This document shows positions 50,802-59,671 of a DNA stretch of 64,000 nt, one piece after another; the stretch's first letter is position 1, and each line of letters opens with the position of its first letter. The position numbers and the translations under genes were made by a program. The DNA is taken from positions 434,001-498,000 of the forward strand of contig NZ_RPFW01000007.1 of NCBI RefSeq assembly GCF_007827045.1. Direction: 5' to 3'. The DNA comes from Trebonia kvetii (lineage in GTDB: Bacteria; Actinomycetota; Actinomycetes; Streptosporangiales; Streptosporangiaceae). Below the pieces are notes generated by a model. It made no database searches. It had not been told where the DNA came from and was given only the letters and a program-made list of their open reading frames with translations.

Positions 50802-52463
50802 CTAGCCGGTGACCGGGGTGCGCATGACCTGGGCGGGCACCGGGGTCCCGATCGCCTGCGGGAACTTGAAGAGGAAGGTGGGATCGTACTTCTTCTTGAT
50901 CGCGACGAGCTTGTTGTAGTTGCTCCCGTAGTAGGCCGTGCGCCAGCTGGTCAGCTCCGGGTCGATGTAGTTCTGGTAGGCCTGGCCGCTGGCGTAGCGG
51001 CGCATCGATGTCCAGAACTTGCGCAGCCAGGTCTCCTGGTTGGCGATGCCAGCCGCGCCCGCTCCGTTGTTCCAGTCGGTCGTGTACTGCGCCCCGAACA
51101 GGGCGTTCCTGTGCACGAACGCGGTCGCGCCCGGCTTGACCCTGTTGACCGCGCCGCCGAGCGAGTCGAAGGCGACGCCGCCCACACCGCCCGGTGCGCC
51201 GTGCACCTTCTGCAGCGCGACGATGCCGGCCAGCAGCGTGCTGATCCCCGCGCTGCTCAGCGGCGTGGTGAAGAAGTCCGACTTGGTGAACTGCGGCACC
51301 CGGCCGAGCCTGCCGCCACTGGCGTACCAGGGCAGGTGGCAGGCCTGATAGCCGAGCGAGGAACAGCCCGCCTCGGCGAGCATCGCGTTCAGGTACGGCT
51401 CCGGGTTGCTCAGGCTCCACGTCGTCGGGTGGGAACCGACCTTCGCCCAGAGCTGGTCGATCAGGCTGGCCGCGGCACTCACGCTGCCCAGGTAGGTGCC
51501 GCCGACCGTGATGGTCGGGGTGTGACCGCCTGGCGCCGCCGCCAGGTGCAGGTTCGACCACAGCGCGTCCGGCGCGTGCGGCGCCCAGGACTGCCAGGCG
51601 GCGACCACCTTGGCGGCCTGCGCCCAGGGCCAGCGCATGAAGAACAGGCACGGGCTCGGGGCCGGCGTGGTGCGGAACGTGAACGAGGTCACCACGCCGA
51701 AGTTACCGCCGCCGCCGCCCTGGCAGGCCCAGAACAGATCGCTGTGCTGTTGCGGGTCGGCAGTGGCGGTGAGCACCGCGCCGTTCGCCGTGACGATCTG
51801 CAGGGATTCGAGACTGTCGCAGGTCAGCCCGTGGGCCCTGGCGGTCACTCCGATGCCGCCGCCGAGGGCGAGGCCCGCGATGCCGACGGTCGGGCAGGAG
51901 CCGCCGGGCACCGCGCGGCCCTTGGCGGCGAGGGCGTGGTAGAAGTCGATGAGCCTGGTGCCCGCGCCCGCCACCGCGGTGGTGCCGGACACGGCCATCG
52001 TCTTCAGGTTGCTGACGTCGATGATCAGTCCGCTGGTCCCCGAATAGCCGGCGTAGCTGTGCCCGCCGGAGCGGGCGGTGAACGGGATCTTGAACTTGCG
52101 GACGAACGCCAGGCAGGTCGCCACGTCGTGGGGGCTCTTCACGAAGGCGATCCCCGCCGGGTGCTGGCCGTCGAAGCGCGGGTCGAACAGCAGCTTGGCC
52201 GTCGAGTAAGCCGATTCGCCCGGCCGGACAAGGGTGCCCGACAGGTCCTTGGCCAGGGCGGCCCAGTCCGCATTGGTGGGACCGGCGGCCCGGGCGGCGA
52301 TCCCTGAGGAGGCGGCCTTGGCGATCGCGGGTACCGCGACCACCGCGGCGCCCGCGGTGGCGGCCGCGAGGAACGTGCGGCGCTTCGGGTAACTGTCTGT
52401 TGCGTTGGTCACATCTGTTAGGACGCGGCGCCCGCCGCAACGGTTGCCCAACGTTGTCATCAC
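50802..52463 (-). CDS. Secreted FAD-linked oxidase (BBE-like), bicovalent flavin
   Basis: A 553-residue oxidase with a probable Tat signal ('KRRTFLAAATAGAAVVAVPAIAKA', residues 28-50), so it is exported folded. The FAD-binding domain contains 'ARSGGHSYAGYS' (His135) and 'PGGSCPTVGIAGLALGGGIG' (Cys190), the two residues that anchor FAD covalently in berberine-bridge-type oxidases. The substrate is often a sugar or secondary metabolite. The C-terminal BBE segment is 'YQNYIDPELTSWRTAYYGSNYNKLVAIKKKYDP'. The ATG at 52463 follows AGGTG; a GTG at 52412 would shorten the region before the Tat motif. It is divergent from a MarR-MFS pair. Confidence 0.9.
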   Translation of the reverse strand: MMTTLGNRCGGRRVLTDVTNATDSYPKRRTFLAAATAGAAVVAVPAIAKAASSGIAARAAGPTNADWAALAKDLSGTLVRPGESAYSTAKLLFDPRFDGQHPAGIAFVKSPHDVATCLAFVRKFKIPFTARSGGHSYAGYSGTSGLIIDVSNLKTMAVSGTTAVAGAGTRLIDFYHALAAKGRAVPGGSCPTVGIAGLALGGGIGVTARAHGLTCDSLESLQIVTANGAVLTATADPQQHSDLFWACQGGGGGNFGVVTSFTFRTTPAPSPCLFFMRWPWAQAAKVVAAWQSWAPHAPDALWSNLHLAAAPGGHTPTITVGGTYLGSVSAAASLIDQLWAKVGSHPTTWSLSNPEPYLNAMLAEAGCSSLGYQACHLPWYASGGRLGRVPQFTKSDFFTTPLSSAGISTLLAGIVALQKVHGAPGGVGGVAFDSLGGAVNRVKPGATAFVHRNALFGAQYTTDWNNGAGAAGIANQETWLRKFWTSMRRYASGQAYQNYIDPELTSWRTAYYGSNYNKLVAIKKKYDPTFLFKFPQAIGTPVPAQVMRTPVTG

Positions 52464-52576
52464 CTGGAACTACAGGCGATGACTCGCGCTCCTGGACGGC
52501 GTCAGAACTAGCAGCGGGGGTTGTCACATCCGGCCTCCGGACTTCGTCAAAAAGTCATGAGGAGGATCGGAATAAC

Positions 52577-52589
52577 TTGAGTAGCTCAA
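52577..52589. promoter_or_regulatory. Probable MarR operator, TTGAG-N3-CTCAA
   Basis: TTGAG (52577-52581), TAG, CTCAA (52585-52589) lies 15 bp before the ATG of the marR gene in the 140-bp divergent gap. TTGAG/CTCAA half-sites are common for MarR repressors of efflux genes. Confidence 0.6.
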
Positions 52590-52603
52590 CTGTTTAGCCA
52601 GTC

Positions 52604-53122
52604 ATGAGCATGGAAATCCAGGGACCGGGAACCGCGCGGGCTGAAGACTCGGCACCGTCGCTCGACCGGGACATCCTCGACTCGCTCACCACGCTGGTGA
52701 AGCAAGCGGGGGCGGTGGGACAGTCCATCGCGGACGGATTCGGTCTTGCGCCGCACGACCTGCTCGCGATGTTCAAGCTGGACAGCGGGCTCGCGATGAA
52801 AGAGCTCGCCAAGAGGATGGGCTGCGACGCGTCGTTCATCACGACGATCGCGGACAACCTGGAGAAGCACGGCTTCCTGCACAGGCAGCCGGGGCTGCAC
52901 GACCGGCGGGTCAAGATCCTCGCGCTCACCCCCGAGGGTGAGGCGGCGAAGGAGGCGCTGATGGCGCAACTCGCCAAGAAGATGCCCTGGTGCTACGCGC
53001 TCGACGAGGCGGAGCGCCGGTGCTTCCGCGACCTGCTGCGGAAAATGCTTGACGCGCCCGACCCCAACGACGGCACCGCCGCCGCCGCTGGGCACGGCAC
53101 GGGAGAAAAGACGGGCGCGTGA
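52604..53122 (+). CDS. MarR-family transcriptional regulator
   Basis: A 172-residue regulator. The winged helix reads 'MKELAKRMGCDASFITTIADNLEKHGFLHRQPGLHDRRVKILALTPEGE' (about 64-112). The helix before it ends 'FGLAPHDLLAMFKLDSG'. The Gly/Thr-rich tail is dispensable-looking. It is followed 80 bp later by an MFS exporter gene in the same direction, the classic layout of a repressor controlling a drug pump, and faces a secreted oxidase. No strong ribosome site is seen; ATG 52610 is an alternative. Confidence 0.91.
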   Translation: MSMEIQGPGTARAEDSAPSLDRDILDSLTTLVKQAGAVGQSIADGFGLAPHDLLAMFKLDSGLAMKELAKRMGCDASFITTIADNLEKHGFLHRQPGLHDRRVKILALTPEGEAAKEALMAQLAKKMPWCYALDEAERRCFRDLLRKMLDAPDPNDGTAAAAGHGTGEKTGA

Positions 53123-53133
53123 CTGGCGGAGTC

Positions 53134-53150
53134 ACGAACCCGTTCTGGAT
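53134..53150 (+). promoter_or_regulatory. Copy of the recurrent ACGMACCCGTTCNGRAT motif
   Basis: ACGAACCCGTTCTGGAT starts 12 bp after the marR stop and points toward the MFS gene 53 bp on. The inner GAAC-CC-GTTC is a dyad. Confidence 0.45.
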
Positions 53151-53202
53151 GACCTTTTAGAAGCTCTTCGTACGGGACGTCATACCAAAAGGGGATATTC
53201 CT

Positions 53203-54771
53203 GTGTCTGCTACCTCAGGACAGGCGGATACGGCACCAGCCGTCGCCGCCGTCGGCACGCCTGGCGCGACGGCGGCGCCGCCACGGCGGCTTGGCCTCGC
53301 CCTCGCGGTCATCGCGACCGCGCAGCTCATGGTCGTGCTCGATGCCACCATCGTCAACGTGGCGCTGCCGCACATCCAGGACGCGCTGCACTTTTCCGGA
53401 ACGAACCTGGAATGGGTCGTCAACGCCTACGCACTCGCCTTCGGCGGGTTGCTGCTGCTTGGCGGGCGCTCCGGTGACCTGCTCGGCCGGCGGCGGATCT
53501 TCATCGCCGGCATCCTACTGTTCGCGCTCGCCTCGCTGGCCGGCGGTTTCGCGACCGACCAGGCCTGGCTGCTCGGCGCCCGCATCGTGCAGGGCATCGG
53601 CGGCGCGCTCGCCGCGCCGACCTCGCTTGCGCTGATCGCGGTCACCTTCCCCGAGGGGCGGGAACGGAACCGGGCCATGGGCGTGTACGCGGCCATGTCG
53701 ATCGCGGGCGGCGCGGTCGGCCTGATCGCCGGCGGCCTGCTTACCTCGTACGCCGACTGGCGCTGGGTGTTCTTCGTGAATGTGCCGATCGGCCTGGTCG
53801 TCGCGTTCCTCGCGCCGCGGGTGCTCGGCGAGTCCGAGCGGCAGAAGGGCCGTTTCGACCTGCCGGGCGCGATCACCGCGTCGCTTGGCCTGGGCGCGCT
53901 GGTTTACGGGCTGTCTTCGGCGGCGACCTCCTTCACCAACGGGCGGGCGATCTCGCACTGGGGCGACACCAAGGTCATCGTTTCGCTCGTCGCTTCCGTG
54001 GTGCTGCTCGGCGCGTTCGCGCTGATCGAGGCGCGGTCGAAGCACGCGCTGGTGCCGCCGCGGGTGCTTCGGTCCCGCAACCGGACCGGGGCCTACCTGA
54101 TCTCGCTGTGCATCGGCACCGCGCTGTTCGGCATGTTCTTCTTCATGACGCTGTTCGTGCAGCAGGTCTGGGGCTACTCGCCGGTCAAGTCGGGGATCTC
54201 CTACCTGCCGATGGTGGGCGGCATCTTCCTCGGCGCTGGACTCTCCTCCAACCTGGTGGGCCGGCTCGGCGCGCGGCCGCTGATGATCATCGGCCCGGCG
54301 TTCGCGGCGGGCGGCATGTACTGGCTGTCGCGGATCACCGAGGCCTCCAGCTACGCGGGCGGGCTGCTCGGCCCGATGATCCTGACCGGGCTTGGCATGG
54401 GCCTCACCTTCGTCCCGCTGTCGCTGGTGGCGCTGGCCAAGGTGCCGAACGCGGACTCGGGCGTCGCGTCTTCGCTGCTCAACACCGGGCAGCAGGTCGG
54501 CGGGTCAATCGGCCTGGCGATCCTGGGCACGGTGGCCTGGTCGGCGGTGGCGTCGAACCTGAGGTCGGCCTCGGCCGCCGCGGGCAGCACGCACCTGTCG
54601 CAGTCCGCGCAGACCGCGATGTCCAACCACGCGCTCGCCTACGGGTTCAGCCAGGGCTACCTGGTTTCGGCCGGGATCGCGCTGCTCGCGCTGATAGTGT
54701 CGCTGATCTTCATCAGGATCAAGAAGGCCGACCTCGAGGGCGTCGACCCGATGGCGGCGCCGACGGACTGA
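53203..54771 (+). CDS. MFS drug:H+ antiporter, DHA2 (EmrB/QacA) family
   Basis: A 522-residue transporter (GTG start, AAAGGGGAT upstream) with 14 helices. Motif D1 is 'VLDATIVNVALPHIQDALHF' in helix 1, motif A is 'GGRSGDLLGRRRIF' after helix 2, and motif C is 'MSIAGGAVGLIAGGLLTSYADWRWVFFVNVPIG'. Members export cationic drugs, antibiotics or dyes. The adjacent MarR gene is the likely repressor. A strong terminator follows the stop. Confidence 0.94.
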   Translation: MSATSGQADTAPAVAAVGTPGATAAPPRRLGLALAVIATAQLMVVLDATIVNVALPHIQDALHFSGTNLEWVVNAYALAFGGLLLLGGRSGDLLGRRRIFIAGILLFALASLAGGFATDQAWLLGARIVQGIGGALAAPTSLALIAVTFPEGRERNRAMGVYAAMSIAGGAVGLIAGGLLTSYADWRWVFFVNVPIGLVVAFLAPRVLGESERQKGRFDLPGAITASLGLGALVYGLSSAATSFTNGRAISHWGDTKVIVSLVASVVLLGAFALIEARSKHALVPPRVLRSRNRTGAYLISLCIGTALFGMFFFMTLFVQQVWGYSPVKSGISYLPMVGGIFLGAGLSSNLVGRLGARPLMIIGPAFAAGGMYWLSRITEASSYAGGLLGPMILTGLGMGLTFVPLSLVALAKVPNADSGVASSLLNTGQQVGGSIGLAILGTVAWSAVASNLRSASAAAGSTHLSQSAQTAMSNHALAYGFSQGYLVSAGIALLALIVSLIFIRIKKADLEGVDPMAAPTD

Positions 54772-54794
54772 GCCCCGTCGGGCGGCTGCCAGCT

Positions 54795-54841
54795 GAGCGC
54801 GCCCGGCATCGACCTGAGTAAGGTCGATGCCGGGCGCGCTC
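54795..54841 (+). terminator. Rho-independent-type terminator after the MFS gene, perfect 21-bp stem
   Basis: Arms 54795-54815 and 54821-54841 pair perfectly over 21 bp around a GAGTA loop, and GCTTTTCT follows on the plus strand, giving a short U-run. It separates the MFS gene from the aldehyde dehydrogenase locus. Confidence 0.88.
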
Positions 54842-54883
54842 GCTTTTCTGTCACTATTGGCGTCGCCTTTCGCGGGGAGGCTG

Positions 54884-56459
54884 GTGTCTGTGAACGCAAT
54901 CGTCACGCCGGTGATCGGCGGAACCGCGCTGACCGACGCGCCCGGCGGCCGCATCCGGTCGGTCAACCCGGCCAGGACAAGCGAAGTGGTGGCGGAGGTC
55001 GCACTGGGCGACGCCAAGACCTTCCTCGATGCCGCCACGGCGGCGCGAGCGGCGCAGCGGTCCTGGGCCGACGTGCCCGCGCCGGTGCGCGGGCGGGCGA
55101 TCGCGCACATCGGCCGGGTAGTCGAGGCCAACGCCCCGGCCCTTGCCACCCTGGTGGCGCGGGAGATTGGCAAGCCGTATACCGAGGCGCTCGGCGAGGT
55201 CAGGGAGATCATCGACACCTGCGACTTCTTCCTCGGCGAGGGCCGTCGGCTCTACGGGCAGACCGTGCCGAGCGAGATGCCGGACAAGCAGCTATTCACC
55301 TTCCGCAACCCCGTCGGGAGCGTCGCGGTCATCACCGCCGGCAACTTCCCCGTCGCCGTTCCTGCCTGGTACCTCATACCGGCGCTACTGTGCGGCAACA
55401 CCGTCGTCTGGAAGCCCGCCGAGTACGCGGCGGCGAGCGCGCACGCCCTGTTCCAGCTGATCGTGCGCGGCGGCGGGCTGCCTGACGGCGTGCTCAACCT
55501 GGTCCCCGCCGACGGTGCTGAGACGTTCGCCGGGCTGTCCGCCGCGCTGGACGCGGGCTGCGTGGACAAGGTCGGATTCACCGGATCCAGCGCCGTCGGC
55601 ACGCGGATCGGCGAGCTGACCGGGCGGCACCTCCAGTCACCCTGCCTCGAACTCGGCGGCAAGAACCCGGATGGTTGTCGCGCCGAGCGCCGATCTGGAC
55701 CTGGCGGTGCAGGGCGCGCTGTTCTCCGGGTTCGGCACCGCGGGCCAGCGCTGCACCTCGCTCGGCTCCGTGATCGTGCACCGCGTCATCGCCGAGGAGT
55801 TCATCGCACGGCTCGACGCGGCCGTGCGCGCGGCTGCCATCGGCGACCCGTTCGGCGCGGTCCTTTACGGGCCGATGCTGTCCGCGCGGTTCGGCGCGCG
55901 GTTCGAGGAATACCTGTCCTGGATCCAGCCGCATCACCGGGTGCTCGGCTCGTCGGGCACCGGGCGGATCACCGCGGACAACCCGCGCGACGGCTTCGTC
56001 GGCGACCCGTCAGCAGGCATCTTCTACCACCCGGTGATCGTCGCTGAGCTGCGGCCCGATGACGCGATCTTCCGTGAGGAGACATTCGGTCCGCTCATCG
56101 GGGTTACCGCATACGGGGAACTCGACGAGGCGATCCGGCTCGCGAACCTGCCCGGCTACGGGCTTTCCTCGTCGCTTTACACGCGCGACCCGGCGGAGGC
56201 GTTCCGCTTCCGGCGCGGCATCTCGGCCGGCATGGTCAGCATCAACAACTCCACCTCGGGCGCTGAGGCGCACCTGCCGTTCGGCGGGAACGGAAAGTCG
56301 GGCAACGGGTCGCGGCAGTCGGGCGTCTGGGTCCTCGACCAGTTCACCCGCTGGCAGTCGCTGAACTGGGACTACTCGGGGTCACTGCAGAAGGCGCAGC
56401 TGGACGTGGCCGAACTCAACGCGGACGAGTCGTTCCGGCTGCCTCAGCTCGGCGGGTGA
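54884..56459 (+). pseudogene. Aldehyde dehydrogenase gene split by a single-base frameshift
   Basis: Translation from GTG 54884 (GGGGAGG upstream) gives a good NAD(P)-aldehyde dehydrogenase up to 'SPCLELGGKNP' near 55668. The natural continuation 'MVVAPSADLDLAVQGALFSGFGTAGQRCTSLG' (with the catalytic Cys) is in the +1 frame from 55671 and runs cleanly to 56459. The junction reads AACCCGGATGGTT; removing one G of the CCCGG run restores 'GGKNPMVVAP'. The total length would be about 524 residues, normal for the family (succinate-semialdehyde/KGSADH-like). It could be a recent inactivation, or an error in the sequence; the absence of other damage favours a recent event or an error. It lies 4 bp upstream of the fused 2-oxoacid dehydrogenase gene. 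Confidence 0.85.
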
Positions 56460-56463
56460 CGGC

Positions 56464-58755
56464 GTGGCGCGAGTCAGCTTCGAGGACGAACTCGACCGGA
56501 GGTTCCTGAGCGCGGTCGCGTCGCTGCCGGCCGACGGCGGCGCGGGCGGCGCTGGCCCGGGTTGGGCTGGCCCGGGTGAGGCTGGTTCGGGCCGCGCGGG
56601 CGGGCCGCTCGACGGGGAGCGGCTGCTCGAGCTGTTCGACGCCCAGGCCGGCAGCCGGCACCTCGACCTCGCCGCCAGGTACCTGCGGGCGGAGGGCCAC
56701 GGCTTCTACACGATCGGCTCCGCCGGCCACGAGTCGAACGCGCTGGTCGCGGCGGCGCTGCGGCCCACCGATCCGGCGCTGCTGCACTACCGGTCCGGCG
56801 CGTTCTACCTCGCACGCGCGGCGCAGGTGCCCGCATCACTGATGCCAAGCTCTCAGCCGCTGCTTGACGTGCTGCTCGGCCTGGTCGGCGCGGCCGACGA
56901 GCCGATCGCGGGCGGGCGGCACAAGGTCTTCGGCCACCACGACCTCGCGGTCATCCCCCAGACATCCACCATCGCCTCGCACCTGCCGCGCGCACTCGGA
57001 GTGGCCTTCTCCATCGACCGGGCCGCCAGGCTCGGCGTCGCCTCGCCCTGGCCGGCCGACGCGATCGCCGTGGCCAGCTTCGGCGACGCCTCGGCGGGGC
57101 ACTCCACCGCCACCGGGGCGATCAACGCCGCCTGCCGCACCGCTTACCAGGGACTGCCGGTGCCGCTGCTGCTCGTCTGCGAGGACAACGGGCTCGGCAT
57201 CAGCGTCCGCACCCCCGACGGGTGGATCGCCGCCGCGTACTCCGGGCGGGCCGCCCTCCGGTACTTCAGCGCCGACGGCGCCGACCCGCAGGCCTGTTAC
57301 GCGGCGGCGGCAGCGGCCGCCGAGCATGTGCGGACGACCCGTTCCCCCGCGTTCCTGCACCTGAACGTGGTGCGTTTCCTCGGCCACGCGGGAAGCGACG
57401 CCGAGATCAGCTACCGGACCGAGGCGGAGATCGCGGCGGACTATGACCGTGATCCGCTGCTCGGCACCTCCCGGCTGATCGTGTCTCGCGGTCTGCTTCC
57501 CCCGGTCCAGGTCGCCGCCCGCTACGAGGCGATCAGGGCCCAGGTCAGGGAGCTCGCCGACAAGGCGGCCACCCACCGGCAGCTGTCGAGCAGGCAAGAG
57601 GTCATGGCACCGCTCGCCCCGCGCCACCCGGACCGGGTCGCCGCGCGCGCCGCCATGGCGGCATCGGCGGGCAAGCGCGCCAACGCCTTCGGCGGCAGGC
57701 TCCCCGAGGACAGCGGGCCGCTGACCCTCGCCGACACCATCAACAGGACGCTCGCCGACGCACTGGCGGCCCATCCCGGGCTGCTCACCTTCGGCGAGGA
57801 CGTGGGACGCAAGGGCGGCGTATACGGGGTCACCAGGGGACTGCTGCGGCGGTTCGGCGCCGCCAGGGTCTTCGACACAGTCCTCGACGAGCAGTCGATC
57901 CTCGGTCTCGCCCTCGGCGCGGGCATGTCGGGCCTGCTCCCGGTGCCGGAGATCCAGTACCTCGCGTATCTGCACAACGCCGAGGACCAGTTGCGCGGCG
58001 AGGCGGCGAGCCTGCAGTTCTTCTCTACCGGGCAGTACCGCAACCCGCTGGTGGTCCGGGTGGCGGGCCTCGCCTACCAGAAGGGGTTCGGCGGGCATTT
58101 CCACAATGACAACGCTGTCGGCGTGCTGCGCGACATCCCCGGGCTGGTGATCGCCGTGCCGTCCCGCGCGCAGGACGCGGCGGCGATGCTGCGCACCTGC
58201 CTTGCCGCGGCCACCGTGGACGGCACCGTGTCGGTGTTCCTCGAGCCGATCGCGCTGTATCACACCCGTGACCTGCACCAGCCTGGCGACGGCGACTGGC
58301 TCTCGCCGTACCCCGCGCCGGGCCACTGGGCCGCCGAGCACGTGCCGATCGGGCACGGCAGAGCCTACCCGGCCCCCGCTGGTGCGGCACGGGACGACAT
58401 CACGCTAGTCACGTTCGGCAACGGGGTTCCGATGTCGCTGCGGGTGGCGGCCAGGCTGGCCACCGAGGGCATCGGCGCGCGGGTTTTCGACCTGCGCTGG
58501 CTCGCGCCGCTGCCCGCGCCGGAACTCCTGGCGGAGGCGGAGCGCACCGGGCGGGTGCTCATCGTCGACGAGACCCGCCGGTCTGGCGGCGTCTCGGAAG
58601 GCGTGCTCGCGGCGCTTGCCGACGCCGGCTTCGCCGGCCGGGTCGGGCGGGTGGCAGCGGCGGACAGCTACATACCGCTCGGCGACGCCGCGAACCTGGT
58701 GCTCGTATCCGAGCCAGAAATCGAGACCGCCGCCCGGCTCCTGCTCCGCGGCTAG
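56464..58755 (+). CDS. Fused E1 alpha-beta 2-oxoacid dehydrogenase (branched-chain type)
   Basis: A 763-residue thiamine-diphosphate enzyme (GTG start) joining both E1 subunits. The alpha half (about 30-390) has 'RAEGHGFYTIGSAGHESNALVAAALRP' and the ThDP motif beginning 'SFGDASAGHSTATGAINAA' and ending 'LLVCEDNGLG'. The beta half (about 415-763) begins 'LTLADTINRTLADALAAHPGLLTFGEDVGRKGGVYGVTRGL', followed by the transketolase C domain with 'VTFGNGVPMSLRVAARL'. It decarboxylates a 2-oxo acid and would pass the acyl group to a lipoyl E2. No E2 or E3 gene is adjacent. The order aldehyde dehydrogenase then E1 suggests branched-chain amino acid or diol breakdown, which is inference. Confidence 0.9.
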   Translation: MARVSFEDELDRRFLSAVASLPADGGAGGAGPGWAGPGEAGSGRAGGPLDGERLLELFDAQAGSRHLDLAARYLRAEGHGFYTIGSAGHESNALVAAALRPTDPALLHYRSGAFYLARAAQVPASLMPSSQPLLDVLLGLVGAADEPIAGGRHKVFGHHDLAVIPQTSTIASHLPRALGVAFSIDRAARLGVASPWPADAIAVASFGDASAGHSTATGAINAACRTAYQGLPVPLLLVCEDNGLGISVRTPDGWIAAAYSGRAALRYFSADGADPQACYAAAAAAAEHVRTTRSPAFLHLNVVRFLGHAGSDAEISYRTEAEIAADYDRDPLLGTSRLIVSRGLLPPVQVAARYEAIRAQVRELADKAATHRQLSSRQEVMAPLAPRHPDRVAARAAMAASAGKRANAFGGRLPEDSGPLTLADTINRTLADALAAHPGLLTFGEDVGRKGGVYGVTRGLLRRFGAARVFDTVLDEQSILGLALGAGMSGLLPVPEIQYLAYLHNAEDQLRGEAASLQFFSTGQYRNPLVVRVAGLAYQKGFGGHFHNDNAVGVLRDIPGLVIAVPSRAQDAAAMLRTCLAAATVDGTVSVFLEPIALYHTRDLHQPGDGDWLSPYPAPGHWAAEHVPIGHGRAYPAPAGAARDDITLVTFGNGVPMSLRVAARLATEGIGARVFDLRWLAPLPAPELLAEAERTGRVLIVDETRRSGGVSEGVLAALADAGFAGRVGRVAAADSYIPLGDAANLVLVSEPEIETAARLLLRG

Positions 58756-58857
58756 TTCGAGGGGCCAGTTACAAACCGGGTCAAAAGGGTCGCTGGACAC
58801 CGCAAAAGCAGTACATGTTGTGCGCGAAGCGAGGCGTCGGCGCGGGGTCAGCGGCGG

Positions 58858-58891
58858 GGGGTCAGTGGTGTAGGTATGGGGTCAGTGGTGT
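58858..58891. repeat. Two 14-bp direct repeats in the gap before the EthD-like gene
   Basis: GGGGTCAGTGGTGT occurs at 58858-58871 and 58878-58891, 20 bp apart (two helical turns). A shorter GGGGTCAG copy lies at 58844. The repeats are in the 239-bp region between the E1 gene and the EthD-like gene, so a regulatory role is possible. Confidence 0.5.
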
Positions 58892-58974
58892 GAATGGAGT
58901 TTGTAAACGCTAGTGAGACTGGTAGGGCGGGGGGCGGATTCTGGGGTTGCGGCGGGGGGCATGTCGCCGCGGGC

Positions 58975-58989
58975 GGGGGGGGGGGGGGG
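58975..58989 (+). repeat. Run of 15 consecutive G
   Basis: A homopolymer of 15 G ends 5 bp before the ATG at 58995 and occupies the ribosome-binding position. It may be length-variable by slippage, and is also the kind of sequence in which reads are often wrong. Confidence 0.8.
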
Positions 58990-58994
58990 CGATA

Positions 58995-59648
58995 ATGAGG
59001 CTCATGGCTGATGACCTGCTTTTCGTGTACTCCTCCCCGGGGCCCGTTGACCTTGCCGAGTTCAACGACTGGTACGACAACGAGCACGTGCCGAACAGGC
59101 TCGCGCTGCCGGGGTTCGGCGCGGTGAACCGGTACCGCGCGGTCGACGGGATGAAGCCGGAATGGCTGGCCACCTACGAGGTGAAGCCAGGCACGCTGGA
59201 CGGTGAGGATTACAAGGCGCTGTGGGCGAACGCGTCACCGCGGGAGAAGCAGATCATGTCGACGCTGACGACGCTGGACCGGCGGCTTTACACTCCGCTC
59301 AGCGATTCGTGGGCGGACGGGTACTCCGCTGAGTCCGGCCCGGCCCCCGTTGTGCTCGCGGTGTCGATGTCGGTGCCGCCGGCGGTGGCGCCCGAGCTTG
59401 ACGCGTATTACCGCGAAGAGCACTTCCCGCTGCTGCTTGCCGTGCCCGGCTGGCGGCACGCCAGCCGGTACCTGCTGACCTCGGGCACCGGGCCCAAGTA
59501 CCTGTCGCTACACGAGCTGGACTCGCAGGCGGTGTTCGATGAGCCGGGCTACAAGGCGGCGGTCTCCACCCCGCAGCACAAGCGGATCGTCGCGTCGGCC
59601 ATCGGCCGGGAGCGGCGGGTCTTCAAGCTGCACAAGGCGTTCGGCTGA
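58995..59648 (+). CDS. EthD-like protein with duplicated ferredoxin-like domain
   Basis: A 217-residue protein (ATG 58995; ATG 59004 also possible). It contains two similar alpha/beta-barrel modules: 'FNDWYDNEHVPNRLALPGFGAVNRYRA' (about 22-48) and 'LDAYYREEHFPLLLAVPGWRHASRYLL' (about 135-161). The pattern (D/E)xxYxxEHxPxxLxxPG is that of EthD/DUF4286-type dimeric barrels. Such proteins accompany ether or polyketide oxidation systems or have cyclase-like roles; the exact function here is unknown. The duplication would let one chain form the usual dimeric barrel. The poly-G tract just upstream may act as its ribosome site. Confidence 0.78.
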   Translation: MRLMADDLLFVYSSPGPVDLAEFNDWYDNEHVPNRLALPGFGAVNRYRAVDGMKPEWLATYEVKPGTLDGEDYKALWANASPREKQIMSTLTTLDRRLYTPLSDSWADGYSAESGPAPVVLAVSMSVPPAVAPELDAYYREEHFPLLLAVPGWRHASRYLLTSGTGPKYLSLHELDSQAVFDEPGYKAAVSTPQHKRIVASAIGRERRVFKLHKAFG

Positions 59649-59671
59649 GGTCGGGCGAGCGCACCGCCCGC

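Noticed and set aside
53136..53145. GAACCCGTTC as an SOS (LexA) box
   Set aside because: Actinobacterial LexA sites need four bases between GAAC and GTTC; here there are two, and the neighbours are not DNA-repair genes.
56836..58356. A 506-codon open frame on the minus strand
   Set aside because: It is antisense to the fused E1 gene. No ribosome site or domain is seen, and the sense strand encodes clear thiamine-enzyme motifs.
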